DNA of 11,755 nucleotides from DATKGN01 sp964385705 (GCA_964385705.1 CAYLQG010000045.1:1-11755); one strand, 5' to 3'. Positions 1 through 6,957 are shown, numbered from the stretch's first letter. Program-made: numbers and translations. The notes: generated by a model not told the origin, from the sequence alone.

Positions 1-1
1 G

Positions 2-517
2 TTGACCTTCACATTTAATCTGGATGGCCTCACAGCTAACGCCGGGTCGAAAACCGTTTCAGTCGTCGTCAAAAAAGGAGACAACTCCCTACAGGAGCGT
101 TTCGACAATCAATCAGCGGTTTGGGACAGTACCGCCAAGGCGTATAAAGTAAGTCTCGGTTTCACAACGACGATCACGCATGCGGCCAATTTCACGGTAT
201 CCGTCAAGGAGCTGTCGCGGCTCCGGAAGAAATTTAAATCGGTGACGCTCACCCAAAATACCAATAACATTCTTACAGAAACGACAGCAGCAAGTAAACT
301 TCTCGCCGGTGATTTTGATAACAATAACAAAATCGAACTTCAGGATTTTGGCCTTATGATGACGAACTTCACCCCCGACACAGGCCTCACGGTGACACCG
401 GATGCCCCACACGCTATCTATGACATCGACGGCGACGGGCAAATCACTGTCAAGGACATCGCATTACTCCTGACGCACTTAACCGGCACACTGCAGATAT
501 CTGGAGACGATGAATAA
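2..517 (+). CDS. Dockerin-domain secreted protein, C-terminal part (5' end outside window)
   Basis: This is the last 171 residues of a larger protein. The frame is open to the left edge, so the TTG at position 2 is probably an internal Leu codon. Residues about 1-95 look like beta-sandwich extracellular sequence, rich in Thr, Val and Asn. Residues 104-160 form a type I dockerin-like pair of calcium-binding loops. Loop 1 begins DFDNNNKIELQD, with likely ligands D104, D106, N108 and D115. Loop 2 begins DIDGDGQITVKD, with D141, D143, D145 and D152. Each loop is followed by a hydrophobic helix (FGLMMTNF and IALLLTHL). In characterised systems dockerins bind cohesin domains in a calcium-dependent way. 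The TAA stop overlaps the ATG of the next gene, which encodes a cohesin-like domain, so a binding pair is plausible. The catalytic or binding role of the missing N-terminal part cannot be seen. Confidence 0.85.
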   Translation: MTFTFNLDGLTANAGSKTVSVVVKKGDNSLQERFDNQSAVWDSTAKAYKVSLGFTTTITHAANFTVSVKELSRLRKKFKSVTLTQNTNNILTETTAASKLLAGDFDNNNKIELQDFGLMMTNFTPDTGLTVTPDAPHAIYDIDGDGQITVKDIALLLTHLTGTLQISGDDE

Positions 518-1845
518 TGAAACGATTGTCCGCTATTCTGATTCTCATATTGGTATCGGGCATCTTCCTCTTGCTGCCCGGTAAAACTTTTGCGTTCGTT
601 TCCGGTACAACCGGAAAAATCGGTCTTTCCCCCAACGTTGCTGCCCTTCAAACCGGCACCCCGACCGCCGTCAACGTGACCTTTAATACGGGAAACGTGG
701 CGATCTCATCGCTGCAGGTCGTGGCGACATTTCCCGTAACGAATGGTGATTTACAGGCCACCGTGCAACCAAATTCAACGCTCACCAACAACGGATGGAC
801 GTTCGCCATCAATAAAGTCACCGCGAGCGGGAGTACGACGACCATAAGCCTTATGGCGCTCAACGTCGGCGGATCAGGCTATTCGACGAACACGAATACG
901 ACACTCGCTACGATTTCATTTACCGCCAATAGCGCATTTACCGGAAAAGTCGTCACGCTGAGTCAATCCCAGACTGAAATGCTTAAAAAATCCGATGCTT
1001 CGGATATGGCCGGATCTCTCACGAATGGCACATACACCGCAACAGGGTCGACCATAAACACCCCCACTCCCACCCAGACGAATGCGCCGACTCCGACGCC
1101 CACTACTGCAGCGGGAAGTACCTCGACCCCAACGCCGACTGTCCTTCCGGGGCAAAATGCCGTTCCCACCTGTGTAAGTTTGACGAGTGACACATCGGCT
1201 GCGGCATCGCCGGTTACGGTCACCTTAACCTGCAGCGGCTCTGATTCCGATGGTGATATAACAGCCGCGGCCTTTACATTCGGTGACGGAGCCAGTCAAA
1301 CAATTGAACAGAATGTGGGAGGTTCGGGATCTCTATCAACGACACACACATACACGACGATCGGAGCCGTCCGCGCTTCATGCCTTGTCCGGGATAATAA
1401 TAATGCGTATTCGCAAAGTACGACAAACTGCCAACAACTCATAACACTCAGTCAGGCTGCCGGAGGCACTCCTGTTCCGACGTCCGCGCAATCGTTTACT
1501 TATTCAAACTCTCTTTCAAACACGGATGGAATACCAATGCCGGGAAGTGCCAATTCGTTTACGACAGCATCTGAGACCGGGCCGACGACGACTCCTGAAG
1601 AAGCGGTGGCTCCGATAGTGGCCGCTCAAGAAACCACGGGCTCACCGTCGTCAAAGAGAATCTGGTTGATCTTAGGCGGCATCATCGCCGTTGTCGCTGC
1701 CGGTGGATTCTTTTTATTCCTGAAAAATAAATCAAATCAACCAAAAAATATACCGCCCGTAAATCCGCCGGTTATGACGGAAACACCGAATAATCCGGTA
1801 AACCCACCAACCGATACCCCGACGCAACCGCCTGTTGCGTCTTAG
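517..1845 (+). CDS. Membrane-anchored surface protein with cohesin-like and PKD domains
   Basis: The protein has 442 residues. Residues 1-26 are a signal peptide (MKRLS, a hydrophobic core, likely cleavage after TFA). Residues about 33-178 resemble a cohesin fold: GKIGLSPN near the start, then VNVTFNTGNVAISSLQVVATF and LATISFTA later. Residues 182-211 are a Thr/Pro linker. Residues about 214-312 are a PKD-type Ig-like domain with FGDG (255-258) and HTYTTIGAVRASCLV (277-291). Its four Cys residues (219, 239, 289, 305) could form disulfides. A low-complexity stretch leads to a transmembrane helix at about 381-403, followed by a Lys/Asn/Pro-rich tail. The expected topology is an exposed N-terminal part with a C-terminal membrane anchor. 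The ATG overlaps the upstream stop (TAATG), and GGAG lies at 503-506, which supports this start and translational coupling. It probably acts as a surface scaffold for the dockerin protein encoded just upstream. That partnership is inferred. Confidence 0.85.
   Translation: MKRLSAILILILVSGIFLLLPGKTFAFVSGTTGKIGLSPNVAALQTGTPTAVNVTFNTGNVAISSLQVVATFPVTNGDLQATVQPNSTLTNNGWTFAINKVTASGSTTTISLMALNVGGSGYSTNTNTTLATISFTANSAFTGKVVTLSQSQTEMLKKSDASDMAGSLTNGTYTATGSTINTPTPTQTNAPTPTPTTAAGSTSTPTPTVLPGQNAVPTCVSLTSDTSAAASPVTVTLTCSGSDSDGDITAAAFTFGDGASQTIEQNVGGSGSLSTTHTYTTIGAVRASCLVRDNNNAYSQSTTNCQQLITLSQAAGGTPVPTSAQSFTYSNSLSNTDGIPMPGSANSFTTASETGPTTTPEEAVAPIVAAQETTGSPSSKRIWLILGGIIAVVAAGGFFLFLKNKSNQPKNIPPVNPPVMTETPNNPVNPPTDTPTQPPVAS
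1060..1149 (+). repeat. Thr/Pro-rich linker-coding low-complexity repeat
   Basis: This stretch encodes repeated TPTP-type units (TPTPTQTNAPTPTPTT, then STPTPT) between the cohesin-like and PKD domains, using many ACG/CCG/CCC codons. Linkers of this type separate modules in extracellular multidomain proteins and are often O-glycosylated. No glycosylation signal can be read from the DNA. Confidence 0.65.
1821..1841 (+). terminator. GC-rich hairpin at the 3' end of the cohesin gene (possible weak terminator or mRNA 3' structure)
   Basis: GACGCAAC (1821-1828) and GTTGCGTC (1834-1841) form a perfect 8-bp stem around a 5-nt loop. CCC (1818-1820) can also pair with GGG (1845-1847) across a 3-nt bulge. 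The hairpin covers the last codons and ends 1 nt before the TAG stop. A second, AT-rich 12-bp palindrome AGATAATTATCT lies at 1851-1862. No T-run follows, so a standard intrinsic terminator is not established. mRNA end protection or chance are alternatives. Confidence 0.35.
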
Positions 1846-1874
1846 GGAGAAGATAATTATCTCTTCACTCACGG

Positions 1875-1903
1875 TTGACAAGACTTTAGTCTCGTGGAAC
1901 AAT
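1875..1903 (+). promoter_or_regulatory. Possible sigma70-type promoter before the small membrane protein
   Basis: TTGACA at 1875-1880 is a perfect -35 hexamer. Seventeen bases later AACAAT (1898-1903) matches the -10 consensus at 4 of 6 positions. That would start transcription close to the ATG at 1915, giving a nearly leaderless mRNA. A perfect TATAAT lies at 1909-1914, but it is 28 nt from the TTGACA and directly abuts the ATG, so it is hard to use for this gene. The assignment is tentative. Confidence 0.35.
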
Positions 1904-1914
1904 ACGGGTATAAT

Positions 1915-2313
1915 ATGCTGCGTAATAAGAATGTGTGGCTTCTCGGAAGCGTTGGACTTATTGTAATAGCTATCGCGCTTGTGGCGATTCTCGACAAAAC
2001 GAGCTCCACGACAACTTCTCAAACCGATGTACGCGCCCGCGCGGCCACCGCCAACACGCTTCAGTTTAACGGTACGGTAAGTAGCGTCAATGCGGGCACC
2101 GGAAAAATTATTGTTTCCGATTTGTATCTTGCAAGTGTCAGCAGATCCGGTGATCCGACGAACCTGGGGGTTTGGACGGTAACTGCACCTCCTAACTTCG
2201 ATGTAACAACAATTTCGCCCGGAGCCAATATTGTTATCGGCATTGACGCCTCAACGTTCCTCGCGACATCGCATACGCTTACTGCCATCACGCTCGTCCC
2301 CGGTACAAAATAA
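1915..2313 (+). CDS. Small membrane-anchored beta-rich protein (DUF5666-like)
   Basis: From the ATG at 1915 the protein has 132 residues. It has an N-terminal anchor: MLRNKN, a hydrophobic helix of about 20 residues (WLLGSVGLIVIAIALVAIL), then a Ser/Thr spacer. The remaining 90 or so residues alternate in a beta-rich pattern: LQFNGTVSSVNAGTGKIIVSD near residue 45, and INIVIG-like and HTLTAITLV strands near the end. That pattern resembles small OB-like or DUF5666-type domains. There is no catalytic motif. A GTG at 1894 in the same frame would add seven residues, but neither start has a clear Shine-Dalgarno. The ATG was chosen because it puts basic residues directly before the membrane helix. 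The gene follows the cohesin gene by 69 nt on the same strand and may belong to the same envelope module. Its function is unknown. Confidence 0.65.
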   Translation: MLRNKNVWLLGSVGLIVIAIALVAILDKTSSTTTSQTDVRARAATANTLQFNGTVSSVNAGTGKIIVSDLYLASVSRSGDPTNLGVWTVTAPPNFDVTTISPGANIVIGIDASTFLATSHTLTAITLVPGTK

Positions 2314-2336
2314 TTTTCGTTATCCGAAAGAAAATT
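2312..2336. terminator. Weak AT-rich hairpin across the convergent gene ends
   Basis: The small membrane protein gene ends at 2313 and the opposing S51-like gene ends at 2320, leaving 6 nt between them. AATTTTC (2312-2318) pairs with GAAAATT (2330-2336). An alternative inner stem is TTTCG (2315-2319) with CGAAA (2325-2329). A-rich sequence on the left and T-rich on the right would suit a bidirectional terminator, but the stem is weak. Confidence 0.3.
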
Positions 2337-3089
2337 TACCCTCAGGCTGAATAATTGTTTCACGGCCGCCCTTTATAAGATGGACGCAACCAACCCCGAG
2401 AACCTCCGCCTCATGCGTTGTCACGTCGATGACACAGGCGGTCTGTTCATCAATCCCGAGCATAGTGATCCCGCGGGGAAGTAATTTTACGAGTAGATTA
2501 AAACGGTCAACACCCATATAGCAGCGTGTCGTATCAAAGTCCTCCCCCTCCTGATTATTCCAATGCGGGATGATGACGACATGCGGAATCCATTCGTTAA
2601 ACAGATTAATTCCTTCTATCCAATGAAGTTCTTCGCCGACTTTAAATATCTCGTAGACAGGTAACACGTAAGCCCCGACAGCCATCGCTGTCGCTGACCC
2701 TAAGCAGACCGTCATACCCTTTCGGAACGCACGCTCAATATTACCTGCCGCACGCGAACCCTTGAGATGCCTCACAGTATAGCCGGGAGAGCCTGCGCCG
2801 CAATAGAGGTAATCCTGTTGAAGAATTGGGTCGACGATTGAAGAGTCATTTGTGGAATTTTCCCCGTCACTGCGCCACGCACGTATTCTCGTTATCTCGG
2901 GTTTATAATTTGTGAATTTTGTCTTGAAAAACTCCTCCATCCGTTCGGGCCACCCGTGAAGTGCATTTACTTCAAATCCCGTAGGAGTTTCAAGGATCCC
3001 GACGGCAACCGGCGCCGTTAATCCGGCCTTATTCATCACTACCTCATGAATTCGTCTGCCCGTTGGAGAGAGTTCGCCGGAACCGAATA
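2320..3089 (-). CDS. Peptidase S51 / class I glutamine amidotransferase-fold protein (5' end in assembly gap)
   Basis: The frame stays open from the TAA at 2320 to the gap edge at 3089. A GTG at 3039 could be called as the start. However, the 50 bases upstream of it encode FGSGELSPTGRRIHEVV in the same frame, which looks like the conserved first strand and loop of this family. The true start is therefore inside the gap. Counting from GTG 3039, landmarks are a glycine-rich loop YCGAGSPGY (79-87), a nucleophile-elbow-like CLGSATAMAVG with candidate Ser115, LPVYEIFKVG (126-135), IPHWNNQEG with His159, and GIDEQTACVID. This Ser/His layout is like cyanophycinase and PepE, but GSATA replaces the usual GxSAGA. 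It may be a Ser hydrolase acting on a small or peptide-like substrate, or an inactive relative. It lies directly downstream of cysS on the same strand. Confidence 0.7.
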
Positions 3090-3189
3090 NNNNNNNNNNN
3101 NNNNNNNNNNNNNNNNNNNNNNNNNNNNNNNNNNNNNNNNNNNNNNNNNNNNNNNNNNNNNNNNNNNNNNNNNNNNNNNNNNNNNNNNN
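3090..3189. other. Assembly gap (100 N)
   Basis: Exactly 100 N bases form a conventional scaffold gap whose true size is unknown. The left base of the right-hand contig is a run of nine T (3190-3198). The gap should hold the last codons and stop of cysS, the intergenic region and the start of the S51-like gene. Reading through it as one frame would join cysS to 16 residues (YSVPANSLQRADEFMR) that are an out-of-frame reading of the next gene. Confidence 0.95.
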
Positions 3190-4631
3190 TTTTTTTTTAC
3201 GCGGATTCCCCGTGGAGTGTCTTCAATAACATAGCCCTTGTCTTCAATTTCACGGCGGACGGCGTCAGCATCGCTGAACCGCTTTTCCTTACGCAGTGTT
3301 TCTCGTTTTGCGAGTAATTCGGAAATAGCTGCCGGCGCTTCCATTTCCTGACTTTCCGCACGGGCAAGGTTCAATCCTAACACGGCATCAAATGACATGA
3401 GAAGATCATAGCGCTCCTTCGGCAGAAGCTCACCCGCCCGTACCGCTTCCCAAATGACTGCAAGTGCGCGCGGTATATTTAGGTCGTCCTCCAATTCGGT
3501 TTTGAATTTTTCTTCAAACGCCTTAATTTTAGCTTTTCGAACTTCTCCCGCTGCTTCTTTACCGGATGCAGCCTGAGTCCGGAGGCGAAGTACTGCATCA
3601 ATAAGTTCCCGACGCGCATTTTTAGCGGCATCAAGAGCCGTCCAGGTAAAGTTGAGAAACGCCCGGTATTGTGCGGTCAGGTAGAGATACCGGAGATCCA
3701 ATGGATCGTATCCTTTGGCCTCAATATCGGTCAATCGGTAAAAATTTCCTTTGCTTTTGGCCATCTTCGCGCCGTCGACCATAATAAATTGCCCGTGGAC
3801 CCAATATCGCACAAACGGCGACTTACCGGATGCTGCCTCTGACTGGGCGATCTCATTGGTATTATGAATGGGAATAAGATCGGCCCCGCCCGTATGGATA
3901 TCGATCTGATCGCCCAAATGTTTCTTACTCATCGCAGAACACTCGATGTGCCAGCCGGGGAAACCCACCCCCCATGGGCTCTCCCACTCCATATCCCTAT
4001 GCGTTGTATCGTGCGCGGAGTCGAAAGACCTTCCCTTAGGATATGAAAATTTCCAAAGTGCGAAATCCGTGGGATTTCTCTTCTGCGGATTTGGTTCCAC
4101 TCTTGCCCCTTCTTTGAGCTCGCTTAACGTCTGGCCGGTTAATGCTCCGTACGTTTTGAATTTCGACGTATCGAAATAAATGCCGTCATCGATCGTATAG
4201 GCAAATCCCTTTGTAAGCAGAATTTGAACCATGGCGATCTGTTCCGGAATATGACCGGTCGGCTTCGGCCGGACATCAGGCTCCAAAAGGTTCAACTTCT
4301 TACTGTCCGCTAAAAACGCTTCAGTATAAAATTTCGCGATGTCCCACGCGGTCTTTCCTTCACGCTTGGCGCCCTTCTCCATCTTATCCTCGCCCGAATC
4401 GGAATCTGAGACGAGATGGCCGACGTCGGTGATGTTAGAAACGTATTTAACCGGGTATCCGACATATTTTAGCGTCCGGACCAGAAGATCGGTCATCGTA
4501 TAAGTCCTGAAGTTCCCGATGTGGGCGTAGTCATATACCGTCGGTCCGCAGCAATACACGGTAACCAGTTTTGGATCGCGGGGCGCGAATGCTTCATTTT
4601 TTTTGCCAAGTGTATTATAGAGTCTCAGCAT
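3190..4631 (-). CDS. cysS: Cysteine--tRNA ligase (3' end in assembly gap)
   Basis: This is a class I aminoacyl-tRNA synthetase that charges tRNA-Cys with cysteine using ATP. About 480 residues are visible, close to full length. The HIGH-type signature is HIGN (37-40) in CCGPTVYDYAHIGN, and the KMSKS-type signature is KMAKS (289-293). The expected zinc ligands are C28, C231, H256 and E260. The C-terminal domain has LLAKRETLRKEKRFSDADAV and then VIEDTPRGIRVKK, which normally lies within a few residues of the end, so the stop should be just inside the gap. An unusual 14-residue stretch, RSFDSAHDTTHRDM (201-214), lies between ALWKFSYPKG and the conserved EWESPWG and looks like an insert. The ATG start has no clear Shine-Dalgarno and follows the EamA stop by 15 nt. 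Confidence 0.95.
3990..4031 (-). repeat. Candidate in-frame insert in cysS
   Basis: These 42 bp encode RSFDSAHDTTHRDM, placed where CysRS proteins normally run directly from a short Lys/Pro segment into the WESPWG motif. The coding-strand DNA contains TCTTTCGACTCCGCGCACGA. It loosely resembles the repeat insert in the aminotransferase gene (shared TTCG core, about 12 of 22 positions by hand alignment with one indel). The length is divisible by three, so the frame is kept. It could instead be an ordinary lineage-specific loop. Confidence 0.4.
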
Positions 4632-4633
4632 GG

Positions 4634-4645
4634 AGTAAGCTTACT
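4634..4645. promoter_or_regulatory. 12-bp perfect palindrome just upstream of cysS
   Basis: AGTAAGCTTACT is perfectly self-complementary. It lies in the 15-nt gap between the EamA stop codon and the cysS ATG. Its place in the leader is compatible with a small operator or RNA hairpin, but 12-bp palindromes also occur by chance. Confidence 0.25.
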
Positions 4646-4646
4646 A

Positions 4647-5507
4647 TTAAATTTGTAACTTTTCAACGCCGATGCCAGAGGCGACGATAAGAAGTCCTCC
4701 AGCTGCCTGAATGCTACTTAGCGTTTCCCCCAAAAAACAAAACGATAAGAACAGGACCAATACCGGGGTAAATGAAAAAACCATGGTAATGAAAGAAGCT
4801 GAACTCTCTTTCAATGCCTTGTATCTGAAGGTCGTGATGAATAGAGACAGTATACCAATGAGCACGATCATCCATCCATATTTCGGAATAACGAACGCGT
4901 GCTGCCATAGGGCTAAAAGAATGATAGGGAATAAACTCAGTATTGTTGTTAATGACGCGGCAACGTCCGGATGGACATATTTTGTGATCATTCTGCCAAA
5001 GACATTATTCCCGATACTGATAAGAATCGCTTCCGCTATCGTGAACATATCTCCCTCTGACAATGACAACCGCTTCCCGTTCGTCGTGAGCAAATAAGAC
5101 CCCACTAAAATAATGACAGCAAGGAAAATCTTCTTTTTCGTAATCCGTTCACCCAAAAATACATATGCCCCGATGATGGTAAATAGAATGACCGTTCGGA
5201 TAAGAAAACTGTAATTGATCGCAGGGCTGTATTTCAATGCAAAGAATTCGGTAATGGAAACACCGACGGTGCTCACGAGTGCTATTGCAGCAAGCAAAAG
5301 ACCTCCGGGTGCGTTTATATGGCGGATTTCCCTCGTGTGCCGGGATGCGATAAATATCCAATACGGCAGCTCGATAATCGTCGTCCAGACAAGAACGGTA
5401 AAACCGCTCACCGTCTGATCCTTTAATACAAGTCGTTCAAAAATTATTTGTATTGCCCATGATATTGATGCAATGAGGGCAAATGTGAAGCCTCGACTTA
5501 TCTTCAT
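4647..5507 (-). CDS. EamA/DMT-superfamily transporter
   Basis: The protein has 286 residues and is a multi-pass membrane protein with about ten hydrophobic helices in two EamA halves. The first half begins FTFALIASISWAIQIIFERL and closes near FLGERITKKKIFLAVIILVGSYLLT. The second half begins near GDMFTIAEAILISIGNNVFG and closes with the paralogous FLGETLSSIQAAGGLLIVASGIG. The repeated FLGE followed by a Gly-rich final helix in each half is the hallmark of drug/metabolite transporters of the EamA type. The family moves amino acids, nucleotides or other metabolites across the inner membrane. The substrate cannot be inferred from sequence. It sits 9 nt after the polar hypothetical gene and 15 nt before cysS in one co-directional run. 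Its base composition is more AT-rich than most neighbours, which is partly expected for a membrane protein. Confidence 0.85.
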   Translation of the reverse strand: MKISRGFTFALIASISWAIQIIFERLVLKDQTVSGFTVLVWTTIIELPYWIFIASRHTREIRHINAPGGLLLAAIALVSTVGVSITEFFALKYSPAINYSFLIRTVILFTIIGAYVFLGERITKKKIFLAVIILVGSYLLTTNGKRLSLSEGDMFTIAEAILISIGNNVFGRMITKYVHPDVAASLTTILSLFPIILLALWQHAFVIPKYGWMIVLIGILSLFITTFRYKALKESSASFITMVFSFTPVLVLFLSFCFLGETLSSIQAAGGLLIVASGIGVEKLQI

Positions 5508-5516
5508 GGTAGGTGA

Positions 5517-6005
5517 TTAGTCCTGTCTCACGTTCCGGTTTTCCGTGGCGGTTTGCTTAGCTTTCTTGCCGTATAAGTCCCCCCGCGGGCGTTTGCTTGT
5601 CCCGGTTGGCAGCGATTGCGCCGCCTGCTGCGCCTGATTTTGAGCAAGGACGTTCTTTTTCTGTTCCTGCTCCTGCTGAAGCCGTTCCCAGATGGACGGT
5701 TCTTTTTTCTTCGCAATGGCGCCGGAGGTCAACTCTTCAAGCGCACGTCTCGCCATGTGGCGTTTGAGTGCCCTATCCTTTTCGCCGTCAATCTGCTCCC
5801 AGGCTGTGCTTGGCTTCCCCTCTTCGCCGGGCTTTCCTGATACTACCGTTTGTCCTTTGGGGTTTTTTGAACTTGCAGTTCCGAGGCTTTCGAGAGCCTT
5901 TCCCGCAATATCTTTGGGGACCTTTACTACTTCTGTCCCGATCTGTTTCCCGATCTGACCGAGTTCTGAGATTATTGATCCGCCGATATTGCCGCTGTCT
6001 GCCAT
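5517..6005 (-). CDS. Hypothetical polar, Gln/Lys-rich, probably disordered protein
   Basis: I do not recognise this 162-residue protein. The start chosen is the ATG at 6005, because AAAGGA lies just upstream at normal Shine-Dalgarno spacing. A GTG at 6023 in the same frame would translate that motif as Lys-Gly. The N-terminal 45 residues contain a weakly amphipathic segment (SIISELGQIGKQIG). Next comes a Gly/Lys/Pro-rich stretch, then charged helical sequence with IAKKKEPSIWERLQQEQEQK and a Gln/Ala-rich tract likely to form a coiled coil. The tail is basic and ends RNVRQD. There is no signal peptide, membrane segment or catalytic motif. It follows the SufT-like gene by 21 nt and precedes the EamA gene by 9 nt. 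The tryptophan/glutamate-rich mid-section recalls short uncharacterised proteins that I associate with Microgenomates, but I cannot confirm a family. Confidence 0.7.
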   Translation of the reverse strand: MADSGNIGGSIISELGQIGKQIGTEVVKVPKDIAGKALESLGTASSKNPKGQTVVSGKPGEEGKPSTAWEQIDGEKDRALKRHMARRALEELTSGAIAKKKEPSIWERLQQEQEQKKNVLAQNQAQQAAQSLPTGTSKRPRGDLYGKKAKQTATENRNVRQD

Positions 6006-6026
6006 ATAATTTCCTTTTATCACAAC

Positions 6027-6329
6027 TTAACTAAATCCGAGCTGCATTTTTGCCTCTTCACTCATTGTATCAGGTGTCCACGGCGGATCAAAGGTAAGTT
6101 CTACCTCTACTTTCTTCACTCCCTTGATGGCACCGACCGTATCTTTAATCGGCTCAGCGATCTGATCAAAAAGCGGGCATCCGAGAGTCGTAAGCGTCAT
6201 CACAACCCGTACGTTACCCTTTTTATCAATTTCGATTCTATAAATAAGCCCGAGCTGCAGGATGGAAACCCCGATCTCCGGATCCGGAATTTTGTCTAAC
6301 ATCTCTTCGACCTGTTTTTTTGTAATCAT
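6027..6329 (-). CDS. MIP18/SufT-like (DUF59) iron-sulfur assembly factor
   Basis: The protein has 100 residues, the normal size for a single MIP18-family (formerly DUF59) domain. The conserved core is present: IPDPEIGVSILQLGLIY (14-30), MTLTTLGCPL with Cys51, and a C-terminal DPPWTPDTMSEEAKMQLGF. This C-terminal block is typical of the SufT/PaaD-related subgroup. These proteins help mature or deliver Fe-S clusters, and Cys51 is the likely functional cysteine. No other suf or isc gene is in the window. The ATG lies 2 nt after the recR stop. GGAG within the last recR codons provides a Shine-Dalgarno at good spacing, so the two genes are probably co-translated. Homologues elsewhere work in phenylacetate oxidation (PaaD), but nothing here points to that pathway. 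Confidence 0.9.
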   Translation of the reverse strand: MITKKQVEEMLDKIPDPEIGVSILQLGLIYRIEIDKKGNVRVVMTLTTLGCPLFDQIAEPIKDTVGAIKGVKKVEVELTFDPPWTPDTMSEEAKMQLGFS

Positions 6330-6331
6330 AG

Positions 6332-6949
6332 TTAATACTCCGTCCGGCCCTCCAATGCGCGCCGCAGTGTCACTTCATCGGCGTATTCAATATCAGCCCC
6401 GACCGGAAGCCCATGGGCAAGCCGCGTCACTTTGAGGCTCTTGTTTTTCGCATGAGCATGAAGCTGTTTCTGGATATACATCGCGGTTGCCTCTCCCTCC
6501 ATATTCGGATTCATGGCTAAGATGACTTCCGTCACTTTCGACGAATCGGAGGCTGAACGCTTCACTAAATCCTCAATGTAGATCTCATCCGGCCCGATAT
6601 TGTTGAGGGGATCTATGGCACCGTGAAGTACATGATAGACACCGCTATAATGTCCCGTCCGTTCTATAGAGAGGACGTCGCTCGGACTCTCGACGACGCA
6701 GATAATACGGTGATCGCGCGCGGGATCACTGCAGATAATGCACGGATCCTGTTCTGCGACATTTTTACATACTGCACAGAGAATCGTGTCTTTTTTAAGA
6801 CCGGTAAGGCTTTTGGCAAACATATCAAGATCTTCCTGTGGCACATGAAGAAGGTAAAACGCAAGGCGCTGGGCAGTTTTGGGCCCCACGCCGGGCAGAC
6901 GTTCAAACGACTCAATAACCCGCGAAACAGCTTTCGGAAGAATTGCCAT
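6332..6949 (-). CDS. recR: Recombination mediator protein RecR
   Basis: RecR works with RecO (and RecF) to load RecA on single-stranded DNA during gap repair. From the ATG at 6949 the protein has 205 residues. It shows the N-terminal helix-hairpin-helix LPGVGPKTAQRLAFYLL (18-34), a four-cysteine zinc finger (C58, C61, C70, C73), and a Toprim domain from about residue 82 with Glu87 in ICVVESPSD and a later MNPNMEGEATAMY. The frame also has an ATG at 6964. I prefer 6949 because characterised RecR proteins have about 17 residues before LPG(V/I)GPK. The 6964 ATG falls inside a palindromic element, which would then supply the first codons. prs lies upstream and the SufT-like gene 2 nt downstream. 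Confidence 0.95.
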   Translation of the reverse strand: MAILPKAVSRVIESFERLPGVGPKTAQRLAFYLLHVPQEDLDMFAKSLTGLKKDTILCAVCKNVAEQDPCIICSDPARDHRIICVVESPSDVLSIERTGHYSGVYHVLHGAIDPLNNIGPDEIYIEDLVKRSASDSSKVTEVILAMNPNMEGEATAMYIQKQLHAHAKNKSLKVTRLAHGLPVGADIEYADEVTLRRALEGRTEY

Positions 6950-6957
6950 ATATTTTG

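Noticed and set aside
1909..1914. Perfect TATAAT as the main -10 box of the small membrane protein
   Set aside because: It is 28 nt from the TTGACA and directly abuts the ATG, so transcription would begin downstream of the start codon and no later start exists.
3046..3317. Plus-strand frames spanning the N gap
   Set aside because: They exist only because N was read as open codons, and they lie opposite cysS and the S51-like gene.
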